Part shown: positions 4,986 through 11,179 of the stretch, in pieces | Layout: the number at the start of each line of letters is the position of its first letter | How positions within the stretch are numbered: the stretch's first letter is position 1 | NCBI GenBank assembly: GCA_007133745.1 | Contig: SLMC01000220.1 | Location: 1-11,179, forward strand | Direction of reading: 5' to 3' | DNA from: Kiritimatiellia bacterium | GTDB lineage: Bacteria > Verrucomicrobiota > Kiritimatiellia > UBA8416 > SLMC01 | DNA: 11,179 nt | The notes under the pieces: generated by a model | Told to the model about the DNA's origin: nothing | What the model saw: only the letters and a program-made list of their open reading frames with translations | The model's database searches: none | Program-made: the position numbers and the translations under genes

Positions 4986-7571
4986 TCAAGAAGCGGTTGC
5001 GCCGAGCAGCGCGACCAGTTCCTCGTAGGAGCGGGCGCGGCAGACATTGTCGAGCCAGCCTTCGACATGGAACATGGCGGAGATGGCGGCCAGTCGGCGC
5101 AGATGTTCCTCGGGGCTTTCCTCGGGAATGCCGAGCAGCAGGATGATCGCGCGCGGCGGCGGGTTCTGGCTGTCGGGCAAGGCATCTTCGACGAAGCCTT
5201 CTTTTCGGGTGGCCAGCAAAACCATGGGCGCGGGCGGCACGGCTTTATGCGTGTGCAGCAGCAGGCACTCGGGCGCGATGCGCAATGCCGCTTCGCGCGC
5301 CATTGAATCGAGATCGTTCAGCAATCGCCGCCGAGCTTGTGTCGCATCGGGGAAGACCGATTCGATTATGCGTTGCACGGCTTCGGATACGGAGGGCTCG
5401 GCCATGTCGAGAAAAGTCTGGCTGGCGGGAAACAGGCTTTGGAACTGAACGGACGGGCTTTGCACGACGGCATCGGTGTCCTTTTCCCATTTCATTTCCG
5501 GAGGATAGATGGCCAGGCAGGGCCGCTTGCCCAGCAGTCGTTTCATCAGGTTGGGCAGGCGCGCGTGCGCGGGTTTCCAGGCCAACTGTCCGGTCCGAGC
5601 CAGAAACACGACGCATATATCGTTGTCCTGATATTCCTTTTGGATGTCGAGCGGCATGCGGGACCAGTGAGCCAAGGTTGTTCGTTCAACGTGCGGGGTG
5701 TTGGGCTTGAGAAACTGCCGCCGTTCCATGGCCTGGAGCGTAGCCTGCTCCGCCAGAACATGCAATGATACGCCCGCCTGGGAGACGAGCCGCTGCAAAG
5801 CGTTCCAGGCCGCGGGGAATCCGGCTTGCCGTTCCATGAGCGGCGGAACAGCAACCAGAATGCGGCGGCAGGTGTTGAGCGGGCCGGGATTGATGAAACG
5901 GAAGACCATGTGGCGGCCGAGTTCGATCAGGCGCGTAGGCACATGTTCGAACTCGCTCGGGAAGGAGAGCCGGTCGTCCAGAACCAGTGTCGAAATGCGC
6001 AAGTCGCGCGACGATCCGAGGATTTCCTCGACCATGTTGTCCGACAATCGGACGATAGGGTGCACGGGAACTTCGGCTTCGACGGCTTGCAGCGTGGCGT
6101 CGGCCAAAACCTTTTCCGTGGCGGCGACGGCGGCATCGGGTTCGTCGCTTTCCGGGGCGATCATGGTTGGATAGAGCGATTCGCCGGATCGCGGCTGTCT
6201 CAGCATCATGGACAAGGCCATCAGCGGCTCGATCTGATTGGCGGCGCTGATCGGAATCATGATGCGTTCCGGCGCGCCCGAGCTGTCCAGTTGCCGGCCG
6301 TCGGCTTGCAAAGCCAGGCGGCGCCCGTAGCGTTCCGTGACCCAGGGGCCCAGCAGACAGGTGGCCAGGATCATGAGAATGGTGCCGTTCAAGACGGCGG
6401 GTGAAAAGATTTCGAGCTCGACCCCGACCATCACGGCGGCCAGGGTGGCGGCGGCCTGGTTCACGCTCAGGCCGAACAGAATGCCTGTTTCGTTGCGGCT
6501 GAAGCGCAGCATTTTGCCGCTGATATAGGCGGCCAGGAACTTGGTAACATAGCCTGCGGCCACCATGTAGAGCATGACCATCCAGGCTTTGGGCGACCCG
6601 GCCAGCAAGCGGACATCGACACGCAAGCCGACGGAGAGCAGGAAAAATGGGATAAACAGCGCTTCGCCGACGAATCGCAAGCGAATCATGAGCCGGCTTT
6701 GCTCGGGGATCAGCAAATTTAGCGCGAGTCCGGCCAGGAACGTTCCGATAATGGGTTCCAGTCCGGCCAGCGGCGCCAGAACGGCGCAGCCGTAGGCCAG
6801 GCTGAGAACGAACAGAAAGCCGGGAACGCCTTCGACGTTGCCGATATAGCTGAAGAACCAGCGGCTGAGCCGAGGCGTGATCCAGACGATGGCGCCGACG
6901 TACAACGTGAAGAGGACGCCTTGCCGGACCCAGAATATTCCGGTCAGTCCGCCAGCCCGCGTCGATTCGGCCACGACGGCCAGCACGAGCAGGGCGAGGG
7001 TGTCGGTCAGCACCGTGCCGCCGGCCGTGGTGGTGACCACCCGTTCCTTGACCAGGCCCAGCCGTTGAATGATGGGATAGGGGACCAGAGTATGGGATGC
7101 GAACATGCTGGCCATCAGGATGGAGGCCGGCCAGGACAGATCCAGGAAATAGACGGCGCCGAGCGTGCCGAGAATTTGCGGAATGAGAAATGTCCACAGC
7201 CCGAATATGACGCTGTCGCGGCGTTCCCGGCTGAAGCGCTGCATGTCGATTTCAAGGCCGACCAGAAACATGAGGTACAGCAATCCGGCCGCCCCCAGCG
7301 GCTGTACCAGGCTGTCTCCTGGGATCAGGTTGGCGGCATACGGACCCAGCGCGATGCCGGCCAGAATAAGGCCGACCAGGCCCGGCAGTTTCAAGCGCTC
7401 GAATATCAGCGGCACGGTCAGCACGACGGCCAGGGCCAGCGCGAAGACCACCATGGGATCGGCGATATCGAACCCGTGAATGTCCGCCGCGAGCGGGAAA
7501 GCGGCGGAGGGCAGGGCGGCTATCGCGTGTAATCCGTTTGTGATCATAGAGGCAACATAGAGCGCCCGCAT
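4986..7571 (-). CDS. CPA2-type cation/proton antiporter fused to Usp-like regions and a PTS EIIA-like domain
   Basis: The 861-residue protein begins with a membrane part (about residues 38-412, roughly 12 hydrophobic segments) of the CPA2/KefB exchanger family. It has LKLPGLVGLILAGIALGP in the first helices, FLVGLEIDM, and GGTVLTDTLALLVLA with Asp190 at the ion-site position. It should exchange Na+ or K+ for protons across the inner membrane. Residues about 434-535 and 568-690 look like two diverged universal-stress-protein (Usp) regions (ERIMIPIS, CRRILVAVPP). Residues about 715-858 match the type-2 PTS EIIA fold: the usual phospho-His segment is LLLHTHKAV (His773 or His775), followed by RAIILLLGIP and HLRRLAAISAMF. 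Phosphorylation could therefore regulate transport, which is inference. ATG 7571 is used; another ATG is at codon 9, and neither has a clear ribosome binding site. The gene ends at a strong terminator. Its link to the acyl-carrier genes on either side is unclear. Confidence 0.93.
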   Translation of the reverse strand: MRALYVASMITNGLHAIAALPSAAFPLAADIHGFDIADPMVVFALALAVVLTVPLIFERLKLPGLVGLILAGIALGPYAANLIPGDSLVQPLGAAGLLYLMFLVGLEIDMQRFSRERRDSVIFGLWTFLIPQILGTLGAVYFLDLSWPASILMASMFASHTLVPYPIIQRLGLVKERVVTTTAGGTVLTDTLALLVLAVVAESTRAGGLTGIFWVRQGVLFTLYVGAIVWITPRLSRWFFSYIGNVEGVPGFLFVLSLAYGCAVLAPLAGLEPIIGTFLAGLALNLLIPEQSRLMIRLRFVGEALFIPFFLLSVGLRVDVRLLAGSPKAWMVMLYMVAAGYVTKFLAAYISGKMLRFSRNETGILFGLSVNQAAATLAAVMVGVELEIFSPAVLNGTILMILATCLLGPWVTERYGRRLALQADGRQLDSSGAPERIMIPISAANQIEPLMALSMMLRQPRSGESLYPTMIAPESDEPDAAVAATEKVLADATLQAVEAEVPVHPIVRLSDNMVEEILGSSRDLRISTLVLDDRLSFPSEFEHVPTRLIELGRHMVFRFINPGPLNTCRRILVAVPPLMERQAGFPAAWNALQRLVSQAGVSLHVLAEQATLQAMERRQFLKPNTPHVERTTLAHWSRMPLDIQKEYQDNDICVVFLARTGQLAWKPAHARLPNLMKRLLGKRPCLAIYPPEMKWEKDTDAVVQSPSVQFQSLFPASQTFLDMAEPSVSEAVQRIIESVFPDATQARRRLLNDLDSMAREAALRIAPECLLLHTHKAVPPAPMVLLATRKEGFVEDALPDSQNPPPRAIILLLGIPEESPEEHLRRLAAISAMFHVEGWLDNVCRARSYEELVALLGATAS

Positions 7572-7798
7572 GACTTAATCAAGCGGTTTTTTTATGGACT
7601 TACCCCAGTTTTTTGTTTTTTTCGTCCACGCCTGGCGGAAGGGACACATCTGGCTTGAAATCTCCCCGCTCGTCAATCGCTCTCGTCGCCCGACTTCGCT
7701 CTCCGAGCTACGCCGAGGCGCGCGATTACGGATCACGATTCCCTCCGGTCATTCAGTAATCCTGGGGACAGCCCCCGTAATCCTCCTAATCCACCGGA

Positions 7799-7871
7799 GA
7801 TTAGGGCGAAAGATTAGGGATCAAGGCGCGAAACCCTTAATCTTTTGCCCTAATCTTTCGCCTTAATCTTT
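7799..7871. repeat. Inverted repeat plus 13-bp tandem repeat (CCCTAATCTTTCG type)
   Basis: The arm at 7799-7819 (GATTAGGGCGAAAGATTAGGG) is nearly the reverse complement of 7834-7855, with one mismatch and one indel around a 14-base loop. The right arm is itself the start of a 13-bp-period repeat: TAATC starts at 7838, 7851 and 7864. No T tract follows on the minus strand, so I do not call it a terminator. Confidence 0.8.
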
Positions 7872-7873
7872 CC

Positions 7874-7894
7874 TGACCTCCGACCTCTGACCTC
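7874..7894. repeat. Heptamer tandem repeat TGACCTC x3
   Basis: TGACCTC, CGACCTC and TGACCTC stand in tandem. It lies about 30 bases downstream of the end of the degenerate ketosynthase gene. Confidence 0.8.
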
Positions 7895-7922
7895 TTGCTG
7901 ATTTCCCCGTGATCGTGTCGCG

Positions 7923-8966
7923 TCAGGGCTGGCGGTTCGCACTGATGGTGGCGCGCTGGCCGCGACCGTTGAGCTTGACGCAGGCGATGCGGCGGAGGGG
8001 TGCGGCAGAGTCTGGCGCGGTATGCTTGAGCGCCAGCGCGGCGGCGGCCAGATGCAGGGACAGACCGCTGGGAACGCTGCCGAATCGGTCGGCATGCGAA
8101 ACGCAGTCCGTCGATCGTTCGCGCGCTTCGGCGCACAGCGCGCGATAGGGCGTTTCATCGCTCAGCAGTCCGTTGGCGTCGTACAGCAGGCTGTCGGTTG
8201 GGCTCGTATCCGGCTCGGCGTCCGGGACGGCGACCTTGTCTATTCGACCGTACGTGCCGGGAGTGGTTCCGTGATCGACCAGAAAAAACACGCCTGCTTC
8301 GCCCGGCACGGCGGCGGGTTGACTGGAGAACGCTTCGGGTCTGATATGGCCGTCTGTCGGAATGCGCATTTTGTGGCGGGCGATATAGCCCATGACCGTA
8401 CCCAGCTCGTCGGTTGTGCCGACCAGCACGCGGTCGCAGCGGCCGTTGCTCAGCCAGATGCGCGCCTGCAGCAGGGCGTACGGAAGGCTGAAATGGAAGT
8501 CGGTGACGGTGAGGGCCGGGCCCCGAATGCCCAGGCGCGTGGCGACATAGGAGACGGCCGCGTTATGGACGGAATGGGAGAAGGCGGTGGGCGAGACTTC
8601 CGTGTCGCCATAGGCCAGAATGTCGTCCAGAAAGCGGAATGTGGTGACATGGGGGCCGAGCGCGGAGCCCAGAACGATGCCGGTGCGCGCGCGTGCGGTT
8701 TCGTCCAGATCGGCGAGTCCGGCATCGTGCCAGGCGTCCCAGGCGGCGAGGGTGGCGATTTTGCCGAACCGATCGGCGCGACGCATGGCCTTGAGCGCGG
8801 TCTTGTCGGCCAGCGCGTCGGCCGGGATGGCATAGGCCGGCACGGCGCTGTCGCGCTCGGGGATGGCCAACGGGACGGGTGGCGTCCAGGCGCCCGTTAG
8901 AGACCGGTCCAAGGCCGCCAAGCCGCGTCCGCCGCTAAAAACAATGCCTATGCCTTGCAGATTCAT
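7923..8966 (-). CDS. Degenerate beta-ketoacyl synthase-fold protein, chain-length-factor-like
   Basis: Starting at ATG 8966 the protein has 347 residues, shorter than FabF (about 410). It opens like a ketosynthase (NLQGIGIVFSGGRG) and contains SPTAFSHSVHNAAVSYVATR, as in the truncated ketosynthase family (Ketoacyl-synt_2) of aryl-polyene-type loci. Aligned by eye with the neighbouring KS, the active-site Cys of NACSSG falls on His158 (TDFHFS), the first catalytic His on Asn265 (DANG), and the second His on Gly295 in ADRFGSV. It should therefore not catalyse condensation itself and may pair with the active KS as a chain-length factor does; this is inference. The KS gene lies 361 bases upstream in the same direction. 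A GTG at 9020 would add 18 residues (MAGTDLPPAEFAKGPSFF), and the frame stays open to a TGA in a repeat at 9044-9050. I prefer ATG 8966 because the ketosynthase fold begins there. Confidence 0.83.
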   Translation of the reverse strand: MNLQGIGIVFSGGRGLAALDRSLTGAWTPPVPLAIPERDSAVPAYAIPADALADKTALKAMRRADRFGKIATLAAWDAWHDAGLADLDETARARTGIVLGSALGPHVTTFRFLDDILAYGDTEVSPTAFSHSVHNAAVSYVATRLGIRGPALTVTDFHFSLPYALLQARIWLSNGRCDRVLVGTTDELGTVMGYIARHKMRIPTDGHIRPEAFSSQPAAVPGEAGVFFLVDHGTTPGTYGRIDKVAVPDAEPDTSPTDSLLYDANGLLSDETPYRALCAEARERSTDCVSHADRFGSVPSGLSLHLAAAALALKHTAPDSAAPLRRIACVKLNGRGQRATISANRQP

Positions 8967-9043
8967 GAAAAATGAGGGCCCTTTCGCAAATTCTGCGGGT
9001 GGCAGATCAGTTCCGGCCACCTGCGCCGCCAGGGCGCATAGGA

Positions 9044-9071
9044 GGTTTCAGTGTTCAGTGTTCAGGTTTCA
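9044..9071. repeat. Heptamer tandem repeat GGTTTCA / GTGTTCA x4
   Basis: GGTTTCA, GTGTTCA, GTGTTCA and GGTTTCA follow one another with a 7-bp period. On the minus strand its first unit supplies the TGA that closes the frame running upstream of the degenerate ketosynthase. Confidence 0.85.
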
Positions 9072-9169
9072 GAAGTAGTCGATGCAAAGTATATTCAGTT
9101 TTTCAGTTCGGCCTTATAATCGGACTGAAAGTCCACCCTACTCTTCACCTCCCAACGGTTCCGACGGAG

Positions 9170-9189
9170 CGGACGCGCTTCCGCGTCCG
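9170..9189. repeat. GC-rich hairpin between the two ketosynthase genes
   Basis: The 8-bp arms CGGACGCG and CGCGTCCG pair perfectly around CTTC. It is not followed by a T tract on either strand, so it is listed as a palindromic repeat and not as a terminator. Confidence 0.75.
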
Positions 9190-9240
9190 GCATGACCGGC
9201 TCGGGAACAGGCGTCGCTACCTTCTGTTCAAAAAATATTC

Positions 9241-9267
9241 CTTTCGTGTCTTTCGCGTGTTTCGTAG
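9241..9267. repeat. 9-bp-period repeat CTTTCGTGT x3
   Basis: CTTTCGTGT, CTTTCGCGT and GTTTCGTAG are three consecutive, slightly diverged 9-mers. Confidence 0.65.
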
Positions 9268-9297
9268 TGACTCTCTTGCTTTGCGCTTCTCTACGGC

Positions 9298-9325
9298 TTC
9301 ATTTTTCATTTATCATTCATCGTTC
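9298..9325. repeat. Heptamer tandem repeat TTCATTT type x4
   Basis: TTCATTT, TTCATTT, ATCATTC and ATCGTTC are four consecutive 7-mers that end two bases before the ketosynthase stop codon. Confidence 0.8.
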
Positions 9326-9327
9326 AA

Positions 9328-10506
9328 TTACGGCGCGTCGATGGCGATGACCAGTGCGGCGTTGTTGCCGCCGAAGGCCAGGCTGGTCGAGAGCGCCGTT
9401 TGGCCTGCGATCGGGGTGCGCTGGGTCACCGGGGCGACGGGAATGTCGGGGTCCCGGTTCTCGAATCCGGCGCTGGCCGGTATCCAGCCTTCCCGCAAGG
9501 CCAGCGCGGTGAAGACGGCTTCGATGCCGCCGGCCGCGCCCAGCGTGTGGCCGGTATAGCCTTTGGTCGAAAGGATAGGGGTGGCGTCGCCGAAGACGCG
9601 TCCGAGCACGCCGCCTTCGACGCGGTCGTTGTCGGGCGTGGCAGTGCCGTGCGCATTGACGAACGCCATGGCTTCGGGTGCGCGGTCGGCGTCGCGCAGG
9701 GCGATTCGGATGGCCTCTTCGAGTCCGGCCCCGTCCGGTCGCGGCGCGGTGAGATGGTGCGCGTCGCCGGCCGCGCCGTAACCGGCCGCCTTCAGTTTGG
9801 GCAGGCTTGCGCCGCGGGCCTGAATGCTGCGCGCGGATTCCAGCAGCAGCACGCCGGCGCCTTCGCCGAGATTGAGTCCGCGCCGGTCGCGGTCGAACGG
9901 GCGGCAGACATTGTCGCTCATAATGCCGAGCGAGTGGAATCCGCACAGCGGGATGCGGTTCAGCTCGTCGGCGCCGCCGGCGAGGACCTGGTCGCACAGG
10001 CCCTGCCGAATCCAGTTCAAGGCCGTGCCAATGGCGTCGGCGCCCGACGAGCAGGCGTTGACGACGGTCAGGGCGGGTCCGGCGGCGCCGATCGTTCGCG
10101 CGACGGCTTCGGCCAGGTTGCCGTTCAGGTAGCGGTCGACGGCGTCCATGGCCGGTTCGGCGGCGCGGTCCTTATAGGCGGTATAGAAGGCCAGGTCGTT
10201 GAGCTGGCAGGCCACGGTGGTGCCGAGGCAGACGCCGGTTCGCGCGCCGATCCGCTCGCGCGGCAAACCGGCCTGATCCAAGGCCTCGCGCGCGGCGACC
10301 ATGCAAAGATCGAAGGTGCGTCGGGAAGGCCTGGCCGACGGGGGCCAGGGTGCGGCGAAAACGGGTTGGGTCAAGGATGTCTCGAACAGGGTGACGGGAC
10401 CGGCCTGCGCGGCGCCTTCGGCAAAGGCGCATAGCGTGGTTTCGACGCCTGTGCCCAGCGCGGATACGACGCCCAATCCCGAAATGTAAACGGTAGAATC
10501 CTGCAT
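9328..10506 (-). CDS. Beta-ketoacyl-ACP synthase, FabF-like, complete active site
   Basis: The 392-residue protein (from ATG 10506) is a thiolase-fold condensing enzyme of KAS II type. It has all catalytic residues: Cys152 in VVNACSSGADA, His286 in NAHGTATPDND, and Lys315 with His320 in STKGYTGHTLGAAGG. FGGNNAALV near the C-terminus is the usual glycine-rich closing segment. It joins an acyl chain to malonyl-ACP in the cytoplasm by decarboxylative condensation. The ACP-1 gene ends 11 bases upstream, so the two are surely one operon and ACP-1 is the natural partner. A TTG at 10521, overlapping the ACP-1 stop, would add five residues (MTRKH); I prefer the ATG since the fold begins at VYISGLGVVSALG. 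The nearby two ACPs and inactive KS argue for a specialised pathway and not for housekeeping fatty-acid synthesis. The class of product is not determined. Confidence 0.95.
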   Translation of the reverse strand: MQDSTVYISGLGVVSALGTGVETTLCAFAEGAAQAGPVTLFETSLTQPVFAAPWPPSARPSRRTFDLCMVAAREALDQAGLPRERIGARTGVCLGTTVACQLNDLAFYTAYKDRAAEPAMDAVDRYLNGNLAEAVARTIGAAGPALTVVNACSSGADAIGTALNWIRQGLCDQVLAGGADELNRIPLCGFHSLGIMSDNVCRPFDRDRRGLNLGEGAGVLLLESARSIQARGASLPKLKAAGYGAAGDAHHLTAPRPDGAGLEEAIRIALRDADRAPEAMAFVNAHGTATPDNDRVEGGVLGRVFGDATPILSTKGYTGHTLGAAGGIEAVFTALALREGWIPASAGFENRDPDIPVAPVTQRTPIAGQTALSTSLAFGGNNAALVIAIDAP

Positions 10507-10517
10507 GTGTTTGCGGG

Positions 10518-10823
10518 TCAATTTCCGGGCTGGTCCTTGCCGGCCGTGTTGTCGTAGACGTAATCGGCCAAGGTGGCGACGGACTGGAATATCTTGCGGC
10601 CCATTTCCATATCCTTGACTTCGACGCCGAAATGCCGTTGCAGAATGACGACGATTTCCACGGCGTCCAGGGAATCCAGGCCGAGCCCTTCGTTGAACAG
10701 CGGAGCATCGTCCTCGATGTCTTCGGCGACGACATCTTCGAGCGAAAGCTGCTCGACCAGCAGTATCTTCAGCTTGGCTCTGATTTCGGCGATGGCCTGT
10801 TCCTTGTTGTCGGGCTTTGTCAT
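10518..10823 (-). CDS. Acyl carrier protein 1
   Basis: The 101-residue protein starts at ATG 10823, which has AGGAGA five bases upstream. The longer frame from 10886 adds 21 residues, MGGTPMPLRVE and onward, whose first codons are simply a translated palindromic repeat (10869-10887), so I reject it. The body has the carrier-protein form: an AIAEIRAKLKILLVEQL helix, an acidic loop EDIEDDAPLFNEGLGL, and the phosphopantetheine motif LDSLDAVEIVVILQRHF with Ser51. It is acidic and slightly longer than AcpP. It is first in the unit with the ketosynthase, from which it is separated by 11 bases, and should present the growing chain to that enzyme. A phosphopantetheinyl transferase is needed and is not in the window. 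The C-terminal tail (YDNTAGKDQPGN) looks disordered. Confidence 0.94.
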   Translation of the reverse strand: MTKPDNKEQAIAEIRAKLKILLVEQLSLEDVVAEDIEDDAPLFNEGLGLDSLDAVEIVVILQRHFGVEVKDMEMGRKIFQSVATLADYVYDNTAGKDQPGN

Positions 10824-10828
10824 AAGGG

Positions 10829-10834
10829 TCTCCT
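10829..10834 (-). promoter_or_regulatory. Ribosome binding site that fixes the ACP-1 start
   Basis: AGGAGA on the minus strand lies five bases before ATG 10823. It decides between this start and the in-frame ATG at 10886, which has no such site and lies in a dispersed repeat. Confidence 0.8.
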
Positions 10835-10864
10835 GTTGCGGGACGTGATCCGCTTCAACGCGGA

Positions 10865-10887
10865 GTGGCATGGGCGTCCCGCCCATG
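10865..10887. repeat. Dispersed palindrome, second copy
   Basis: CATGGGCG-TCC-CGCCCATG at 10869-10887 with GTGG on its left is identical to 1387-1409, more than 9 kb away. It lies in the 5' region of the ACP-1 gene. Confidence 0.9.
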
Positions 10888-10950
10888 TTAAATATCGGAA
10901 TCGGTAAAGCTATGCCATATTTCAGGGGCGGAATGCAAGGGCGAAAAGTC

Positions 10951-10985
10951 GAAGGTTAAACGCAGGAGGTGGAAGGTTGAATGTT
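10951..10985. repeat. Degenerate heptamer tandem repeat (GAAGGTT type)
   Basis: GAAGGTT, AAACGCA, GGAGGTG, GAAGGTT and GAATGTT fit a 7-bp period; the second unit is degenerate. The remainder of the spacer between ACP-1 and the next gene shows only a weak promoter-like pair. Confidence 0.6.
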
Positions 10986-11030
10986 CGCGCGATTATGGTG
11001 CGGCTTCGCCGTCTTGGGTGTCCAATTGTT

Positions 11031-11179
11031 TTAGAAATTGTTCAAATTTCCTCTATCAGGACCTGGACAACGCTCATGGACCACCTTGCCTTTCATTTTT
11101 ATGATGTCGGCGTATTCGGGTTCGATCCGTTGCAAATCGACGCAATCAAGCGGGAAATCCGTCATAGTCCAGATTTCTC
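11031..11179 (-). CDS. C-terminal end of a probable MNT-type nucleotidyltransferase (partial)
   Basis: A frame enters from the right edge and stops with TAA at 11033-11031, leaving 48 residues. The segment DFPLDCVDLQRIEPEYADII, then KMKGKVVHER, resembles the last strand and helix of minimal nucleotidyltransferases. In those proteins a VDLVDL-type strand, carrying an acidic residue, is followed by a helix and a closing VLYE-like strand. The N-terminal GS-x-DxD active-site motif would lie outside the window, so the assignment is tentative. MNT proteins often pair with a HEPN partner as a toxin-antitoxin module, but the partner is not seen downstream (ACP-1 follows after about 200 bases), so any partner must be upstream. 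The 11-residue tail CPGPDRGNLNNF-like end looks unstructured. It is probably unrelated to the acyl-carrier genes. Confidence 0.5.
   Translation of the reverse strand, partial: EIWTMTDFPLDCVDLQRIEPEYADIIKMKGKVVHERCPGPDRGNLNNF

Larger units (their letters stand above)
7572..7922. other. Gene-free spacer with tandem and inverted GATTAGGG-type repeats
   Basis: No convincing gene is present in these 351 bases. The left part has T-rich runs (7587-7620) and a GTAATCC-flanked GGGGACAGCCCC inverted repeat around 7756-7786. The right part holds the inverted and tandem repeats at 7799-7871 and a TGACCTC heptamer repeat. I see no clear promoter for the antiporter. Confidence 0.65.
8967..9327. other. Repeat-filled spacer between the two ketosynthase-type genes
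   Basis: These 361 bases hold an open frame of about 26 codons directly before the degenerate KS, two 7-bp tandem repeats, a 9-bp-period repeat, and the hairpin CGGACGCG-CTTC-CGCGTCCG at 9170-9189. I see no strong promoter; TATAAG- and TATACT-like boxes near 9090-9120 lack a -35 partner. Gene 3 may depend on read-through from the ACP-1/KS unit. Confidence 0.65.

Noticed and set aside
4747..4989. Small ORF across the hairpin array
   Set aside because: It only translates repeat modules (recurring GRCPRLCC) and overlaps a terminator.
5686..7197. 503-codon minus-strand frame in another phase of the antiporter gene
   Set aside because: It is Arg/His/Pro-rich and overlaps the antiporter, whose membrane helices and domains are clear in the other phase.
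7560..7595. CCGC...GCGG followed by TTTTTTT on the plus strand, terminator-like
   Set aside because: The stem is only four pairs with a 13-base loop, and there is no plus-strand gene to terminate.
8022..8900. 292-codon plus-strand frame opposite the degenerate ketosynthase
   Set aside because: It is the mirror of a GC-rich gene: glycine- and valine-rich, no motifs and no ribosome binding site.
9400..10434. 344-codon plus-strand frame opposite the ketosynthase
   Set aside because: The minus-strand ketosynthase is certain from its catalytic motifs, and this antisense frame is low-complexity.
10910..10938. Possible promoter of the ACP-1 unit: TTGCAT, 17 bases, GCATAG on the minus strand
   Set aside because: Both boxes are poor matches to consensus (the -10 especially), so I do not call it, though a promoter must lie in this spacer.
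11075..11179. Plus-strand frame starting MDHLAFHFYDVG at the right edge
   Set aside because: It has no ribosome binding site at good distance, and the opposite strand gives a better family-like ending with a stop at 11031.

Overview
Origin. The window is GC-rich, and every gene I can support lies on the minus strand, so transcription runs right to left. The gene types and the repeat-filled spacers suggest a member of the Planctomycetota-Verrucomicrobiota-Lentisphaerota-Kiritimatiellota group. The pointers are a secreted STN/FlgD-like/propeller protein, a GntR regulator with a sugar-repressor type sensor, and spacers packed with dispersed palindromes and short tandem repeats. No rRNA or marker gene is present, so this is an inference and not an identification.

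Layout in transcription order. (1) 11179-11031: C-terminal end of a probable MNT-type nucleotidyltransferase, cut by the window edge. (2) 10823-9328: an acyl carrier protein (ACP-1) followed 11 bases later by a complete FabF-like ketosynthase with Cys-His-His. (3) 8966-7923: a second, shorter ketosynthase-fold protein in which the catalytic positions appear replaced, resembling a chain-length-factor-type partner. (4) 7571-4986: a CPA2-type cation/proton antiporter fused to two Usp-like regions and a PTS EIIA-like domain, ended by a strong intrinsic terminator. (5) 4612-2839: a second acyl carrier protein (ACP-2) followed by a condensation-fold (HxxxD) acyltransferase-like protein. (6) 2750-1620: a GntR-family regulator with its own strong sigma-70-like promoter and repeated boxes over the -10. 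(7) 1163-1: N-terminal part of a large secreted protein.

How the genes may work together. ACP-1, the active ketosynthase, the degenerate ketosynthase, ACP-2 and the condensation-like protein together look like part of a dissociated type II fatty-acid/polyketide pathway. ACP-1 would carry a chain extended by the KS (perhaps with the inactive KS as structural partner), and the ACP-2/condensation-like pair would activate or transfer an acyl group at the start or end. Aryl-polyene-like loci combine similar parts (two ACPs, active and truncated KS, acyltransferase). No ketoreductase, dehydratase, thioesterase, ligase or exporter is inside the window, so neither the product nor the class can be assigned.

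Spacers. Every gene-free stretch longer than about 190 bases is filled with repeats. These include a 70-bp-period array of paired hairpins (4790-4960) whose third module supplies the antiporter terminator, a cluster of five palindromes (1358-1504) with one long exact match at the other end of the window (10865-10887), and at least six unrelated tandem repeats that all have a 7-bp period. Several gene boundaries coincide with these repeats: the GntR stop codon, the apparent N-terminal extension of ACP-1, and the frame upstream of the degenerate KS.
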